Source of the DNA: Firmicutes bacterium UBA5493 | Lineage (GTDB): Bacteria; Bacillota; Limnochordia; Darwinibacteriales; Darwinibacteriaceae | Reading direction: 5' to 3' | Assembly: GCA_002424045.1 (NCBI GenBank) | Contig: DIPH01000034.1 | Coordinates: 48,086-93,614, forward strand | DNA: 45,529 bases | In this document: piece after piece, positions 1-8,467 of the stretch | Layout of the letters: every line of letters begins with the position of its first letter | Numbering within the stretch: the stretch's first letter is position 1 | Made by a program: the position numbers and the translations under genes | The notes under the pieces: generated by a model | What the model was told of the DNA's origin: nothing | The model's database searches: none | Seen by the model: the letters and a program-made list of their open reading frames with translations, nothing else

Positions 1-45
1 GCAGATTTGCAGCGGCACCACTCTGTTCACCTCTCTTGTTTGCAG

Positions 46-429
46 TTACCGCGAGGAGGTCGAGATATAGACACCGCTTGAGGGGCCAACCCACCTGTGC
101 TGCACTAAGAGGGTGACTCTGCCATGGGGTACTCCGCGTAGGAAAAAGTAACCATCCCGATCTGTATACACACTCATTCCGGTTCCGACCACTGTCACCT
201 TAGCATCTCGTAAAGGCTCATAGTGGCGGTCATGATTGCGTCCTACGGTGTAGCGTATGTGATGGTCCCGATGGTCGTAAGAAAGATAGCCCCATACCTC
301 TGACCTATACTGTGGTGGCGCTGGTTCTATTACGATTGGCACATCAAGATTAAGAAAAACCCGTCCTTGACATCCTACTAGGGAAGCTGCTATTACCATC
401 AAGACTATGAATCGCAATGCTCTCCTCAC
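46..429 (-). CDS. Small lipoprotein with carboxypeptidase-regulatory-like domain
   Basis: A 127-residue exported protein. Residues 4-19 form a hydrophobic signal segment ending in the lipobox LVGC, so Cys20 is the likely lipidated N-terminus. The C-terminal part (PLRDAKVTVVGTG, then YTDRDGYFFLRGVPHGRVTL) has the look of a carboxypeptidase regulatory-like beta-sandwich (an Ig-like fold often found in surface proteins). The start is taken as GTG at 429, because GGAGGG lies 6 nt upstream. The longer ATG reading at 462 overlaps a TATAAT-like -10 (461-466, minus strand) and has no ribosome site. Its function is unknown; a surface or cell-envelope role is inferred. It lies downstream of the LacI-type gene but probably has its own promoter. 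Confidence 0.72.
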   Translation of the reverse strand: MRRALRFIVLMVIAASLVGCQGRVFLNLDVPIVIEPAPPQYRSEVWGYLSYDHRDHHIRYTVGRNHDRHYEPLRDAKVTVVGTGMSVYTDRDGYFFLRGVPHGRVTLLVQHRWVGPSSGVYISTSSR

Positions 430-523
430 TTGAATCCCTCCGATCCTGACCCTTATTTCCATTATACAAAACTATTCGAGAACGGTTGCCTTTTTCTTAC
501 TGTCATACCAGCACTATTTTTCT

Positions 524-1540
524 TCAAGGAACTGGACCAATGGTATTGGTCCCATTGATAATTTTCACAGGGAGGGTAATTTGTACCGGATCTTCGTTGT
601 TCTCAATCTGTCCCAGCAAAACCCTTGACACTTCTTGACCGAGGCGAAAAACAGGTTGCTGCACTGTGGTCAAGGGCGGCGTGAGGTATTGTCCCACCTC
701 AATTCCGTCAAAGCCCATGATGGAAATCTGGCCCGGAATCTCAAGACCTGCCTCTGTCAAGGCTTGTATACCTCCAATGGCCATGAGATCATTGCAGGCG
801 AAAATCGCAGTCACGGCTCCGCTTTTAATCTGCGAAAGATGGCTGCGAACTGCGTTATAGCCCCCCTGACGAGTAAAATCTCCGGGCCACACCAAATTCT
901 CTTGGGGTTCTATTCCCAAAAAGGCCAATCCATCAGCGTACCCTGCCAGTCTCTTCTGCGTAGATACGAGGCCTGGTTCACCCGTTATTACGGCGATGTT
1001 TTTATGCCCTAAGGATCCGAGAGTTCGCACCGCTTCAAAGGATCCACCGCGATTATCGCCGTCAACCCAGGAAACCTCTTGGTGGACCGTGCTGCCCAAG
1101 AAGACAAAAGGCACCCCCGATTCCCGAAGTAGCTGTATGCGGGGATCGTCAAGGAGCGGCTCCGTGAGGATGATCCCGTCTACCCTGCTATGGGCTACCA
1201 GCTGTGCAATGGTCTCCGTAACCCTCTGCCTGTGAACCTGGGGAATCAACAGACTAAATCCCTGTTCAAAAAGGGTCTCACTCACGCCATGGAGATACTC
1301 TAGGAAAAAGGGGTCAGCAATCGTCCGGGGGGCCTTGGGAAACATAAGGCCAATTGTTTTCGTACGCCGTTTCGCTAGATTACTGGCGACCATATGTGGT
1401 TGGTAGTTGTAATGGGACGCCATTTCAAGAATGAGAGCCTTGGTCGCCGGTTTCACTCTAGGGTCATCGGCTAAAGCCCGAGATACAGTTGCTTTAGAAT
1501 AACCACATTTTCTGGCCAATTCGGCCATGGTGATTTTCAT
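524..1540 (-). CDS. LacI-family transcriptional regulator
   Basis: A 338-residue DNA-binding regulator. An N-terminal helix-turn-helix (MAELARKCGYSKATVSRAL, about residues 5-23) is followed by the hinge helix region (VASNLAKRRT) and a periplasmic-binding-protein-like effector domain (TKTIGLMFP onward, with GFDGIEVGQYLTPPLTTV near the end). Start at ATG 1540: AAAGGGG sits 7 nt upstream, while the in-frame ATG at 1558 has no ribosome site. It is divergent from msrB across only 60 bp. No sugar genes are adjacent, so its target cannot be told from context; the GH13/GPH operon (19.3-23.1 kb) or the ribose-type ABC operon are candidates only by gene content. Confidence 0.93.
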   Translation of the reverse strand: MKITMAELARKCGYSKATVSRALADDPRVKPATKALILEMASHYNYQPHMVASNLAKRRTKTIGLMFPKAPRTIADPFFLEYLHGVSETLFEQGFSLLIPQVHRQRVTETIAQLVAHSRVDGIILTEPLLDDPRIQLLRESGVPFVFLGSTVHQEVSWVDGDNRGGSFEAVRTLGSLGHKNIAVITGEPGLVSTQKRLAGYADGLAFLGIEPQENLVWPGDFTRQGGYNAVRSHLSQIKSGAVTAIFACNDLMAIGGIQALTEAGLEIPGQISIMGFDGIEVGQYLTPPLTTVQQPVFRLGQEVSRVLLGQIENNEDPVQITLPVKIINGTNTIGPVP

Positions 1541-1600
1541 GGGAGCACCCCTTTTCATAAGGAATCAAGAAAGACATACACTGAAGTAGAGGTGATAGGC

Positions 1601-2044
1601 ATGAAAGAAAAACCATCAAGGGAAGAACTTCAACAAAGGCTCAGCAAGGAACAATTTCGCGTAACCCAAGAAAACGGAACAGAGACGCCTTTCCTAAATG
1701 CCTACTGGGATAATACGAGGGCTGGAATCTATGTAGATGTGATTTCGGGCGAACCGCTTTTCTCTTCTGCTCACCAATATGATGCCGGCTGTGGCTGGCC
1801 GAGCTTCACAGAACCCATTTCTGGGGATGTCGTGAGTTACAACAAAGATAACTCCCACGGCATGGTCCGCACCGAAGTACGGAGTACCGAGGCTGATTCG
1901 CATCTAGGGCATGTCTTTACCGATGGGCTCAAAGACAAGGGAGGATTGCGTTATTGCATCAATAGTGCTGCACTACGTTTTATTCCCAAAGAGGATCTGG
2001 AAAAAGAAGGTCTTGGTCACCTGACCCACCTATTCCAAGATTAA
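1601..2044 (+). CDS. msrB: Peptide-methionine (R)-S-oxide reductase MsrB
   Basis: A 147-residue methionine-R-sulfoxide reductase that repairs oxidised methionine in proteins in the cytoplasm. The family signatures are clear: GCGWPSF carrying the likely resolving Cys64, HLGHVF, and RYCINSAALRF carrying the catalytic Cys119, 55 residues later. Both zinc CxxC pairs found in many MsrB proteins are absent (AGIYVDVISGEPLF and RTEVRSTEADSHLGH), so this is the zinc-free form. Start at ATG 1601, preceded by GAGGTGAT; a GTG at 1592 lies inside that ribosome site. The 3' end overlaps the convergent HAD gene by 15 bp. No msrA is nearby. Confidence 0.95.
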   Translation: MKEKPSREELQQRLSKEQFRVTQENGTETPFLNAYWDNTRAGIYVDVISGEPLFSSAHQYDAGCGWPSFTEPISGDVVSYNKDNSHGMVRTEVRSTEADSHLGHVFTDGLKDKGGLRYCINSAALRFIPKEDLEKEGLGHLTHLFQD

Positions 2045-2746
2045 CTGGATCATCCGGGCTACGCCGTCTTCATCATTGCTGCCGGTGACATAATCGGCGG
2101 CCTCTTTGATGATCTCTGCCGCATTATCCATGGCGACTCCACAGCCCGCCCACTTGATCATGGCAAGATCGTTAAGACTATCACCTATGGCCACAACCTC
2201 ACTGGGATCAATGCCTAGAAGGGCGGTCACTTCCGCTAGGCCTGTTGCCTTGTTGATTCCCTTGCGGTTGATCTCAATATCATTGGATGCCGAAGCAGAA
2301 ACCTCAAATTCACCCCAGCTGGCCACCAAATCCCGGAGCCTGGAGATGAGCCTGAGATCACTATGATACATGCCAACCTTTAAAAATTCGTCCCCTTCGG
2401 GGGTCTCTTCATCCACGAAGTTCTTGATGGTCCAGTACCGCACACGATGCTCTTCAGCTAGTTTTATGAGTCTCGATACCTGGGCCAGTGACAATGCATT
2501 CCTAGATGAAAGCTCCTTGTGGTTTTTCCAGACTTCAGCGCCGTTGGATATGATCATGGGCGATGCAGGCAAAACTGCACCCCAGTAAGGCTCTGACGAA
2601 TGTCGTCCCCGCCCCGTGGCAAAGGAAACGATGAGGCCCGCCTCTTCGGCCTTTTTGATCCAGTAGAGATTTTGCTCCGATATTTCCCGTTTGCTGTTCA
2701 ATAAAGTTCCGTCTAAATCTAGTGCAATGAGTTTGTAGGTACCCAT
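2030..2746 (-). CDS. HAD-superfamily (Cof-type) phosphatase
   Basis: A 238-residue HAD-IIB hydrolase, probably a cytosolic sugar-phosphate or nucleotide phosphatase. Motif I is LDLDGTLL with nucleophile Asp10 and acid/base Asp12; a cap domain follows, then the Lys motif around INKATGL and the acidic motif AIGDSLNDLAMI. The length is slightly short for Cof proteins (about 260-290). Start at ATG 2746 with GGAGGG 4-5 nt upstream; 17 further in-frame codons upstream show no ribosome site. The gene converges on msrB with a 15-bp overlap. Substrate cannot be predicted from the sequence. Confidence 0.9.
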   Translation of the reverse strand: MGTYKLIALDLDGTLLNSKREISEQNLYWIKKAEEAGLIVSFATGRGRHSSEPYWGAVLPASPMIISNGAEVWKNHKELSSRNALSLAQVSRLIKLAEEHRVRYWTIKNFVDEETPEGDEFLKVGMYHSDLRLISRLRDLVASWGEFEVSASASNDIEINRKGINKATGLAEVTALLGIDPSEVVAIGDSLNDLAMIKWAGCGVAMDNAAEIIKEAADYVTGSNDEDGVARMIQLILE

Positions 2747-2889
2747 ACGTCCCTCCGCGTTGATATTTCTTCTAGGTTCTGTACCGTTGGGGGACATCCC
2801 TTAATATGGGACCATCAAGCCAACTCCGTTTCTTTCGGTTACCCCCTATCATACGCTTTCGCCAAAAGTGGACGATGTCCTTCGCACTC

Positions 2890-2918
2890 TTGGATAGATA
2901 GCATAGAACAGATATAGA
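2890..2918 (+). promoter_or_regulatory. Putative sigma-A promoter of the alpha/beta hydrolase
   Basis: TTGGAT (2890-2895) and TATAGA (2913-2918) are separated by 17 bp, upstream of the hydrolase start at 2976. The hexamers match the consensus only partly, so this is a tentative call. Confidence 0.35.
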
Positions 2919-2975
2919 GGATTATGCCTGGGGATCTTGAAGTCTCCAGATAAAGAAGTTGCTAGGGGGATGGGA

Positions 2976-3902
2976 ATGCTGAGAGAAACACTTTTTCTTA
3001 CGATGGACGATGGCATGGATGTCTTTGTCCGCACCTGGACCAAGGTAAAGCGTCCTGTGGCAGTGCTGCAAATTGCCCATGGCATGGCGGAACATGGCGC
3101 CCGTTATGCACCATTTGCCAAGTTCTGCAATGAACAGGGCGTCATTGTGGTAGCGAACGACCACAGGGGGCATGGTCAGACAGGAGAAAAATCGGGCGTA
3201 ATGGGCTACTTTGCCCCGCATAATGGCTTTGAACAGGTCGTCCATGACCTATATGCCATTCATACTTGGCTGGCTAAGGAGTACCCTGATCTGCCCAAGT
3301 ATCTGATGGGACATAGCATGGGCTCCTTTTTAACGAGGCGTTATCTGCAAAGGTACGGCGCTTCCATAGATGGAGCTATCTTAATGGGTTCAGGTGGTGA
3401 CCCAGGTCTTGCGGCGAAAATCGGGAAGCTTGTGGCCCGTTTGCAGATGCGAAGAAATCCCACAAAGCCCAGCAAATTGTTGGATACGATGGCCTTTGGC
3501 GCCTACAATCGCGGCATCAAGGATGCAAAAACGAAGTTTGATTGGCTCTCCAGGGATGACCGTGAGGTCAAAAAATACATAGAGGATCCCCATTGTGGGA
3601 TGGTGGCCAGTGCCGGCTTTTTCTTCGATCTATTTACGGGGCTAGAGTTGATTCATGACCCGGCTCTGATTCAGAACATTCCCAAGGACATCCCCATCTT
3701 GGTTGTGAGCGGTGATGCCGACCCAGTAGGCGGCAATGGTAGAGGAGTGGCAGCGTTTGTTGGTCAACTCAAGAAAAACGGCATTACCAATGTCAAGATG
3801 AAAATGTATCCCGAGGCCAGGCATGAGCTCTTAAATGAAATAAACCAAAAAGAAGTGATGGACGATCTTCTAGAATGGCTCCTGGAACAAATTACCGAGT
3901 AA
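2976..3902 (+). CDS. Alpha/beta hydrolase, monoacylglycerol lipase-like
   Basis: A 308-residue serine hydrolase of the lysophospholipase/monoacylglycerol lipase type. LQIAHGMAEHGARY forms the oxyanion region, ANDHRGHGQT follows, the nucleophile elbow is GHSMGS (Ser114), the acid is in VVSGDADPVGG, and the catalytic His is in EARHELLNE close to the C-terminus. No signal peptide is seen, so it is probably cytosolic and acts on glycerolipid or other carboxyl esters. Start at ATG 2976 with AGGGGG 6 nt upstream; a TTG at 2937 gives a longer frame without a ribosome site. It is a single-gene unit closed by the strong terminator at its 3' end. Confidence 0.92.
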   Translation: MLRETLFLTMDDGMDVFVRTWTKVKRPVAVLQIAHGMAEHGARYAPFAKFCNEQGVIVVANDHRGHGQTGEKSGVMGYFAPHNGFEQVVHDLYAIHTWLAKEYPDLPKYLMGHSMGSFLTRRYLQRYGASIDGAILMGSGGDPGLAAKIGKLVARLQMRRNPTKPSKLLDTMAFGAYNRGIKDAKTKFDWLSRDDREVKKYIEDPHCGMVASAGFFFDLFTGLELIHDPALIQNIPKDIPILVVSGDADPVGGNGRGVAAFVGQLKKNGITNVKMKMYPEARHELLNEINQKEVMDDLLEWLLEQITE

Positions 3903-3930
3903 GAAACCCCCAAGAGGGGGTTTCTTAGGT
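3901..3930 (+). terminator. Rho-independent terminator after the alpha/beta hydrolase
   Basis: A perfect 11-bp stem (3901-3911 with 3916-3926) with a 4-nt AAGA loop. It begins inside the stop codon and ends in TTTCTT. Confidence 0.85.
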
Positions 3931-4163
3931 CTGTCGCCGTAGATACTGGGCCATAGAAATCAAGCGAGAGTCTCATCCCACTCCTCAGCCGTAGGTGTTT
4001 CGCCCTAGGTGCCCTGTCCTTAGCAAGAGGAGTGGCGGGCATCGTATTTCCTGTGCTACCCACCACTCCCTTTTTACTCATAACATCCTTTTGCTATCTA
4101 CGTAGTTTCCGTGGCACCTTAGTCACAATCCACACCGTGACCTTAAAGGAACGGACACCTGAA

Positions 4164-5183
4164 CTAGGCTAAGATCCTCTGGAATTGCTGCTCCAGATAA
4201 GCAGGATCAAGGTATTTCTTTCCACCGGCTACCTCCTTAAGAGGTATCGCTTGGTCACGACCGTCAAGTCTGGTTACCATATAACCGGTCTTGCCTGCTA
4301 AGGCCAGATCAACGGCTTGATTGGCAAAACTCAGAGCAAGATCCACATCATATGGCGAAGGAACGCCACCCCGCAGGAGGTAGCCCATGACCTGAACACG
4401 GGGTTTGCGACCTGTAGCTTCTTCATATTTTTCTCCCACAATGTGGCTCACACCGGCGGTGTACACATTACCGAAAGCATCCTTCCGCAGCTCACCGCGG
4501 TCTACACCTTTCAGCTCAACTCCTTCAGATACGATAGCCAAGCCTGCTCTGCCAGTCCTTTTCTTAAAGTCTGTCATTCTGGCAATCATTTCTTCGAGCT
4601 CCATGGGACCTTCAGGACACATACAGGCACAGGCAGGTGTATTCATAGCAGTGCCTAAGGCCAACCACCCAGCATCCCGGCCCATCACTTCAACGATCAT
4701 GTCCTTGTCGTGGCCAACATTGCTGTTGATCATGCTGTTGATGTAGGTAGATGCTTGCCGTACGGCGGTCTCATAGCCTAGGGTATGATCTGTGAACCGC
4801 AAATCATCATCAATGGTCTGGGGCGCTCCCACCACATTAAAGCCTAGTTCCGCCAAATGGGCGGCCACTCCTAGTGTGTCATCGCCTCCCATGCAGATCA
4901 TGGCATCAATCTTGCGATCCTCCAGACTGGCTAACACTAAATCCATCTGCCCATCTTTGATGGGATTTTTGCGTTCGCTTCCCAGCATCGTACTTGGTGT
5001 ATGACGATGTGGCGCAAGCATACTCTTTGTTAGGGTAATGGCGTCGTTGTTGACCATGCCTAGCCAACTGCTACGAAAACCTGTCAGGGTATGCCCTTCG
5101 TTTTCCAAGCGTTGTGCTAGAAAATAGAGAAAATCATTGATTCCTGAGGAGTCTCCTCCACCAGTCAAAACACCGAAATTCAT
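4164..5183 (-). CDS. Phosphofructokinase family protein, possibly PPi-dependent
   Basis: A 339-residue protein of the PfkA superfamily (fructose-6-phosphate to fructose-1,6-bisphosphate, glycolysis). Seen: GVLTGGGDSSGIN at the N-terminus, MGGDDTLG (99-104), PQTIDDDL (121-128) and MGRDAGW. ATP-dependent enzymes have GGDGS with Gly at the fourth position; here that residue is Asp102, as in pyrophosphate-dependent enzymes. The other diagnostic residue, usually Gly (ATP) or Lys (PPi), is Gln122, so phosphate-donor use is uncertain. The catalytic Asp125 is kept. Start at ATG 5183 with GGGGGT 6-7 nt upstream. The gene stands alone, with no glycolytic neighbours. Confidence 0.88.
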   Translation of the reverse strand: MNFGVLTGGGDSSGINDFLYFLAQRLENEGHTLTGFRSSWLGMVNNDAITLTKSMLAPHRHTPSTMLGSERKNPIKDGQMDLVLASLEDRKIDAMICMGGDDTLGVAAHLAELGFNVVGAPQTIDDDLRFTDHTLGYETAVRQASTYINSMINSNVGHDKDMIVEVMGRDAGWLALGTAMNTPACACMCPEGPMELEEMIARMTDFKKRTGRAGLAIVSEGVELKGVDRGELRKDAFGNVYTAGVSHIVGEKYEEATGRKPRVQVMGYLLRGGVPSPYDVDLALSFANQAVDLALAGKTGYMVTRLDGRDQAIPLKEVAGGKKYLDPAYLEQQFQRILA

Positions 5184-5311
5184 ATACTCGACCCCCACAA
5201 TCTTTTTGATCTATGAAACTATTTCCTGAAACTCCGCGACACTCTTTTCGTATTGTGGTACCGTTTTCCTTCTAGCGTCGACCAGAGTTAACTGAAAGTT
5301 AGCCTCGCCAC

Positions 5312-7330
5312 CTAAATATTAAATACTTTCTTTAAAAATCCGTAAATGTCAGTGTGCTCGTCAATGATCTTAGAAATCGGTTTGCCATGACCGTGACCGG
5401 ATTTCGTATCCACCCTCAGCAAGATGGGAGCCTCTCCCTCCTGGGCCTCCTGCAAGGTAGCAGTGAACTTAAAGGCATGACCCGGAACAACTCGATCGTC
5501 CCCGTGGGCTGTAACCACGAGCGTTGCGGGATAATTGGCGGGCTTACAATTGTGCAAAGGTGAATACCCGTACATAAACGCAAAGTGGTCAGGGTTTTCG
5601 GGGTCACCGTATTCTGGAATCCAATAGCGCCCCACTGTGAACTTGTGAAAGCGCAACATATCGGTGACTGGAACGATACAGAGCACCGCACCATACAAAT
5701 CAGGTCTTTGAGTCATACAGGCTGAAACCAACAAGCCACCATTACTGCGTCCTTCAATGGCCAATTTCTGCGGTCTGGTGTAGTTGTTGGCGATGAGCCA
5801 CTCCGCTGCTGCTATGAAATCATCGAAGACATTTTGCTTTTTATCGAGCATGCCTGAGCGGTGCCAGTGGTCTCCATATTCACTTCCACCCCGTAGGTTG
5901 GCCACGGCATAAACGCCGCCCATCTCTAGCCACAAAATCCGGGAAGCGGAAAAGGAAGGTGTGACAGAAATATTAAATCCACCATACCCATAGAGCAAGC
6001 AGGGATTGTCACCATCAAGCTTCAGCCCTTTGCGATGCACAAGATACATGGACACCTGTGTCCCATCTTTAGAGGGATAGAACACTTGGGAGGTCTCAAA
6101 TTCTTCAGGATTGAATTTCAGCTTCTGCTCGCCAAAGGGGCTTAAAGTGCGTGTTTTCAAGTCATAATGCAGGTTCACCGACGGATACAAGAACGAGGCA
6201 AAGGAAATGAAGAACTCCGATTGCTCCTGCTTCCCTGAAAGACTTTCAATAAAGCCCATGGTAGGCAGGGGGATGTCTTCCACAAACTCACCGCTACCTG
6301 CATAGATACGAAGGCGTGAATGGGCATTGTGCATAAAGGAAATGGCAAACTTCCCATCAATGTAGCGTCCCTGAGAGATCACGTCGTCCTGTTCTGCTAG
6401 AACTTCCACCCAGTTGTCTCTAGCGGGGTTTTCTACATCAATGGAGATAATGCGACCCTTCGGAGCGTCCAGGTCCGTAAAGAAGAAGAAGGTTGAGCCT
6501 TCGTTCCCTAAAAATTGGTAGGCAGCCTCGCCAGGTTCAAGCAAACGAACAAAAGTACCGTCTTCTCCTAGTTTCTTGTAATACAGACCATTGCGAGGTT
6601 CGGTGCCATGACGGGCATGCATCAAAAGATACTCTTGGTCCGTGGTGAGGAAAGGTGAAAAGCCTAGCTCTTTCGCGTCTGTCCGTTCAAAGACCAAGAC
6701 ATCGCTATCTTGCGTTGTACCTAGTGTATGCCAGTAGACTTGGCTAAAGTTCACCTCGTCCTCGGGGGGCACAGTTCCAGGTTCGGGATAACGACTATAG
6801 TAGAAACCCTCATCGTTTAGCCAGGCCATGTTGGTAAATCTACACCACTGGATCACTTCATCTAAATTTTCCCTTTTTTCCAGATCACGAATGTGAATTT
6901 CTTGACGGTCACTGCCGCTGGCCGAGACAGTATACGCTAAATATCTTGCCCCTTGCTCAAGGGAATAATTACTGATGGCCACGGTGCCATCGGAGCTCCA
7001 CAAGTTGGGATCTAGGACCACTTCTGCCTCTCCATCTAAACCCTTCTTGCGATAGAGTACTGGCTGGTTTTGAAGGCCGCTATTTTCTTGGTAAAAGTAC
7101 CAAGGACCAACCTTACTGGGAACAAAAGCACGGGGATAGTCCCACAGCTCTGTTAGGCGCTTTTTGAGGTCTTCTCTCGGGTCCACGGGCTCGAAAAACT
7201 CCTCTGTGAGTTCATGCTGCTTGGCCACCCACGCTTCCACCTCTGAATCGCTGTTTTCGAGCCACCTATAAGGATCGGCTACGAGTGTTCCGTGAAAATT
7301 GTCAACTGTGTTGTCCTTCCTTGTTTTCAT
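5312..7330 (-). CDS. Prolyl oligopeptidase (S9A family)
   Basis: A 672-residue serine peptidase that cleaves short proline-containing peptides. The N-terminus has the family hallmark (VDNFHGTLVADPYRWLEN), then a seven-bladed propeller region, then the alpha/beta hydrolase domain. The triad is visible as Ser529 in EGRSNGG, Asp at about 611-612 in HGDDRVVP, and His646 in SGHGHGKP. There is no signal peptide, so it is probably cytoplasmic. Start at ATG 7330 with AAAGGAG 8 nt upstream; 39 extra in-frame upstream codons run back through the preceding terminator and are not credible. Length is typical of bacterial S9A enzymes (about 680). Confidence 0.95.
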   Translation of the reverse strand: MKTRKDNTVDNFHGTLVADPYRWLENSDSEVEAWVAKQHELTEEFFEPVDPREDLKKRLTELWDYPRAFVPSKVGPWYFYQENSGLQNQPVLYRKKGLDGEAEVVLDPNLWSSDGTVAISNYSLEQGARYLAYTVSASGSDRQEIHIRDLEKRENLDEVIQWCRFTNMAWLNDEGFYYSRYPEPGTVPPEDEVNFSQVYWHTLGTTQDSDVLVFERTDAKELGFSPFLTTDQEYLLMHARHGTEPRNGLYYKKLGEDGTFVRLLEPGEAAYQFLGNEGSTFFFFTDLDAPKGRIISIDVENPARDNWVEVLAEQDDVISQGRYIDGKFAISFMHNAHSRLRIYAGSGEFVEDIPLPTMGFIESLSGKQEQSEFFISFASFLYPSVNLHYDLKTRTLSPFGEQKLKFNPEEFETSQVFYPSKDGTQVSMYLVHRKGLKLDGDNPCLLYGYGGFNISVTPSFSASRILWLEMGGVYAVANLRGGSEYGDHWHRSGMLDKKQNVFDDFIAAAEWLIANNYTRPQKLAIEGRSNGGLLVSACMTQRPDLYGAVLCIVPVTDMLRFHKFTVGRYWIPEYGDPENPDHFAFMYGYSPLHNCKPANYPATLVVTAHGDDRVVPGHAFKFTATLQEAQEGEAPILLRVDTKSGHGHGKPISKIIDEHTDIYGFLKKVFNI

Positions 7331-7403
7331 CGACTTTGCTCCTTTCATCCAGTGCTTTCTATTTTCGCCGCGGGCAGTCTGTACCCCTTTTCCAAGCCTG
7401 CAT

Positions 7404-7434
7404 AAAAAAACCGCACGAGGTTTCCCAGGTGCGG
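7404..7434 (-). terminator. Terminator after the HNH endonuclease gene
   Basis: On the minus strand CCGCAC (7434-7429) pairs with GTGCGG (7416-7411), and a run of seven T follows. It lies between the HNH gene and the prolyl oligopeptidase gene. Confidence 0.75.
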
Positions 7435-7450
7435 CATCTTGCGACAATTC

Positions 7451-8383
7451 TTACATTGCCTTGCGGAATTGCTCGAAGCGTAAAGCTAAGCGATCTCGGT
7501 TGGGCTTCTCCACCTGCTTTTTCGGCAGGATAAGGCGCTTATTATGAATCTCTTGAATACCGTGGCGGAGCATAGGTCCATCGATTTCATGTAGCAAGTC
7601 ATCCCTGACAATAATCTGATAATCAGGACTTACTCCAATGAAGTGGCGGTCGTAGGCGGCATGGTGAATTTTGCAGAGCGAAAGACCATTGCTGACAATG
7701 GGCTCTCCCTCGGGATCACTGTCGGGAATGATGTGGGCCGCATCCAAAAGCTCCGCATGGCGCAGTTGGCAAAAGGCGCATTGACTGCGGTAGGCTTCCA
7801 GAACTCTAGTACGGAAGACTTTTTGGTGCAGACGCACTCGAAAACTCGCTGTTATGTAGCGCCTGCGATGAACATCCGCTTCTTCGCTTACGAGCTGATC
7901 AGACTGGATGTGCTGCTTATCATCCACGGCAACGGTAAAAGCTAAATTTGCACGATCTTCTCCAATGATGAATACTGGCCAGGCTACCACATATTTTCCT
8001 GGGGACAGAGCGTGGAAGTACACTAGGGGAACTCCCTCGACTCCCGCTTGCCGCAGCCCGGCGTTCTCCCAATGATTAGGATCCGTGCCCCTGTATTTAT
8101 AGTGTAGGAGCCCATCGTCTGTCAAGCCATCGTTATAAGGTCCCTTGGGCGAAGTCCGGATAGACAAGGGGATAGACTTGAAGACCCGCGGCTTCCAGAT
8201 ACCTTGTTGTCCCACCAGGCTGATTTGTTGACCTCGGTAGCTGAAACCATGTTGCAGGAGCGACCAGGGTAAGATGTCATCGAATAACATGGATTGATCT
8301 TCAAGCCATGTAAAAATAGCTAATCTGATTTGTGCTTCCTGCATCATGACCAGATCCCCCCCATACATGCCACTAATTGCCAT
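7451..8383 (-). CDS. HNH endonuclease with ScoMcrA/SRA-like N-terminal domain
   Basis: A 310-residue predicted restriction endonuclease of the COG3440 type. The N-terminal two thirds (GIWKPRVF, PLSIRTSPKGPYND, LHYKYRGTDP, VPLVYFHALSPGKYV) resemble the SRA-like modified-base-reading domain of ScoMcrA-type enzymes, by recollection of the family. The C-terminus is a zinc-supported HNH nuclease: Cys202 and Cys205 (CAFC), DAAHI (His217), SNGL (Asn232), Cys237 and HH 240-241. By family, such proteins are candidates for cutting DNA carrying modified bases. No methyltransferase or other restriction subunit is adjacent, which fits a solitary modification-dependent enzyme. The start at ATG 8383 has AGGAG 7 nt upstream; ATG 8347 is a possible alternative. 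Confidence 0.85.
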   Translation of the reverse strand: MAISGMYGGDLVMMQEAQIRLAIFTWLEDQSMLFDDILPWSLLQHGFSYRGQQISLVGQQGIWKPRVFKSIPLSIRTSPKGPYNDGLTDDGLLHYKYRGTDPNHWENAGLRQAGVEGVPLVYFHALSPGKYVVAWPVFIIGEDRANLAFTVAVDDKQHIQSDQLVSEEADVHRRRYITASFRVRLHQKVFRTRVLEAYRSQCAFCQLRHAELLDAAHIIPDSDPEGEPIVSNGLSLCKIHHAAYDRHFIGVSPDYQIIVRDDLLHEIDGPMLRHGIQEIHNKRLILPKKQVEKPNRDRLALRFEQFRKAM

Positions 8384-8423
8384 ATTCGGGCTCCTGCAGA
8401 CTGACTCCTTCTTTTCAGAAGTA

Positions 8424-8455
8424 CAAAAAACGAGGGTGATCTACTCACCCCCGCT
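8424..8455 (-). terminator. Terminator after hsp20
   Basis: On the minus strand CGGGGGTGA pairs with TCACCCTCG (one G-T wobble) around a short GTAGA-type loop and is followed by TTTTTT. It lies directly after the Hsp20 stop codon. Confidence 0.75.
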
Positions 8456-8467
8456 ACCTTGTGGTTA

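Noticed and set aside
1541..1600. LacI operator between the divergent LacI-type and msrB genes
   Set aside because: No palindrome with a central CG could be found in the 60-bp interval.
3978..4035. Inverted repeat CCACTCCTC/GAGGAGTGG in the 260-bp gap between the hydrolase and phosphofructokinase genes
   Set aside because: The loop is about 40 nt with no T-tract and no known RNA class; it is too weak to call an RNA gene or terminator.
3764..4081. Minus-strand reading frame starting at ATG 4081 with an AAAGGA ribosome-like site
   Set aside because: It runs through the strong terminator and 138 nt into the convergent hydrolase gene, and its composition looks non-coding. A short gene of about 50 residues cannot be excluded, but I cannot support it.
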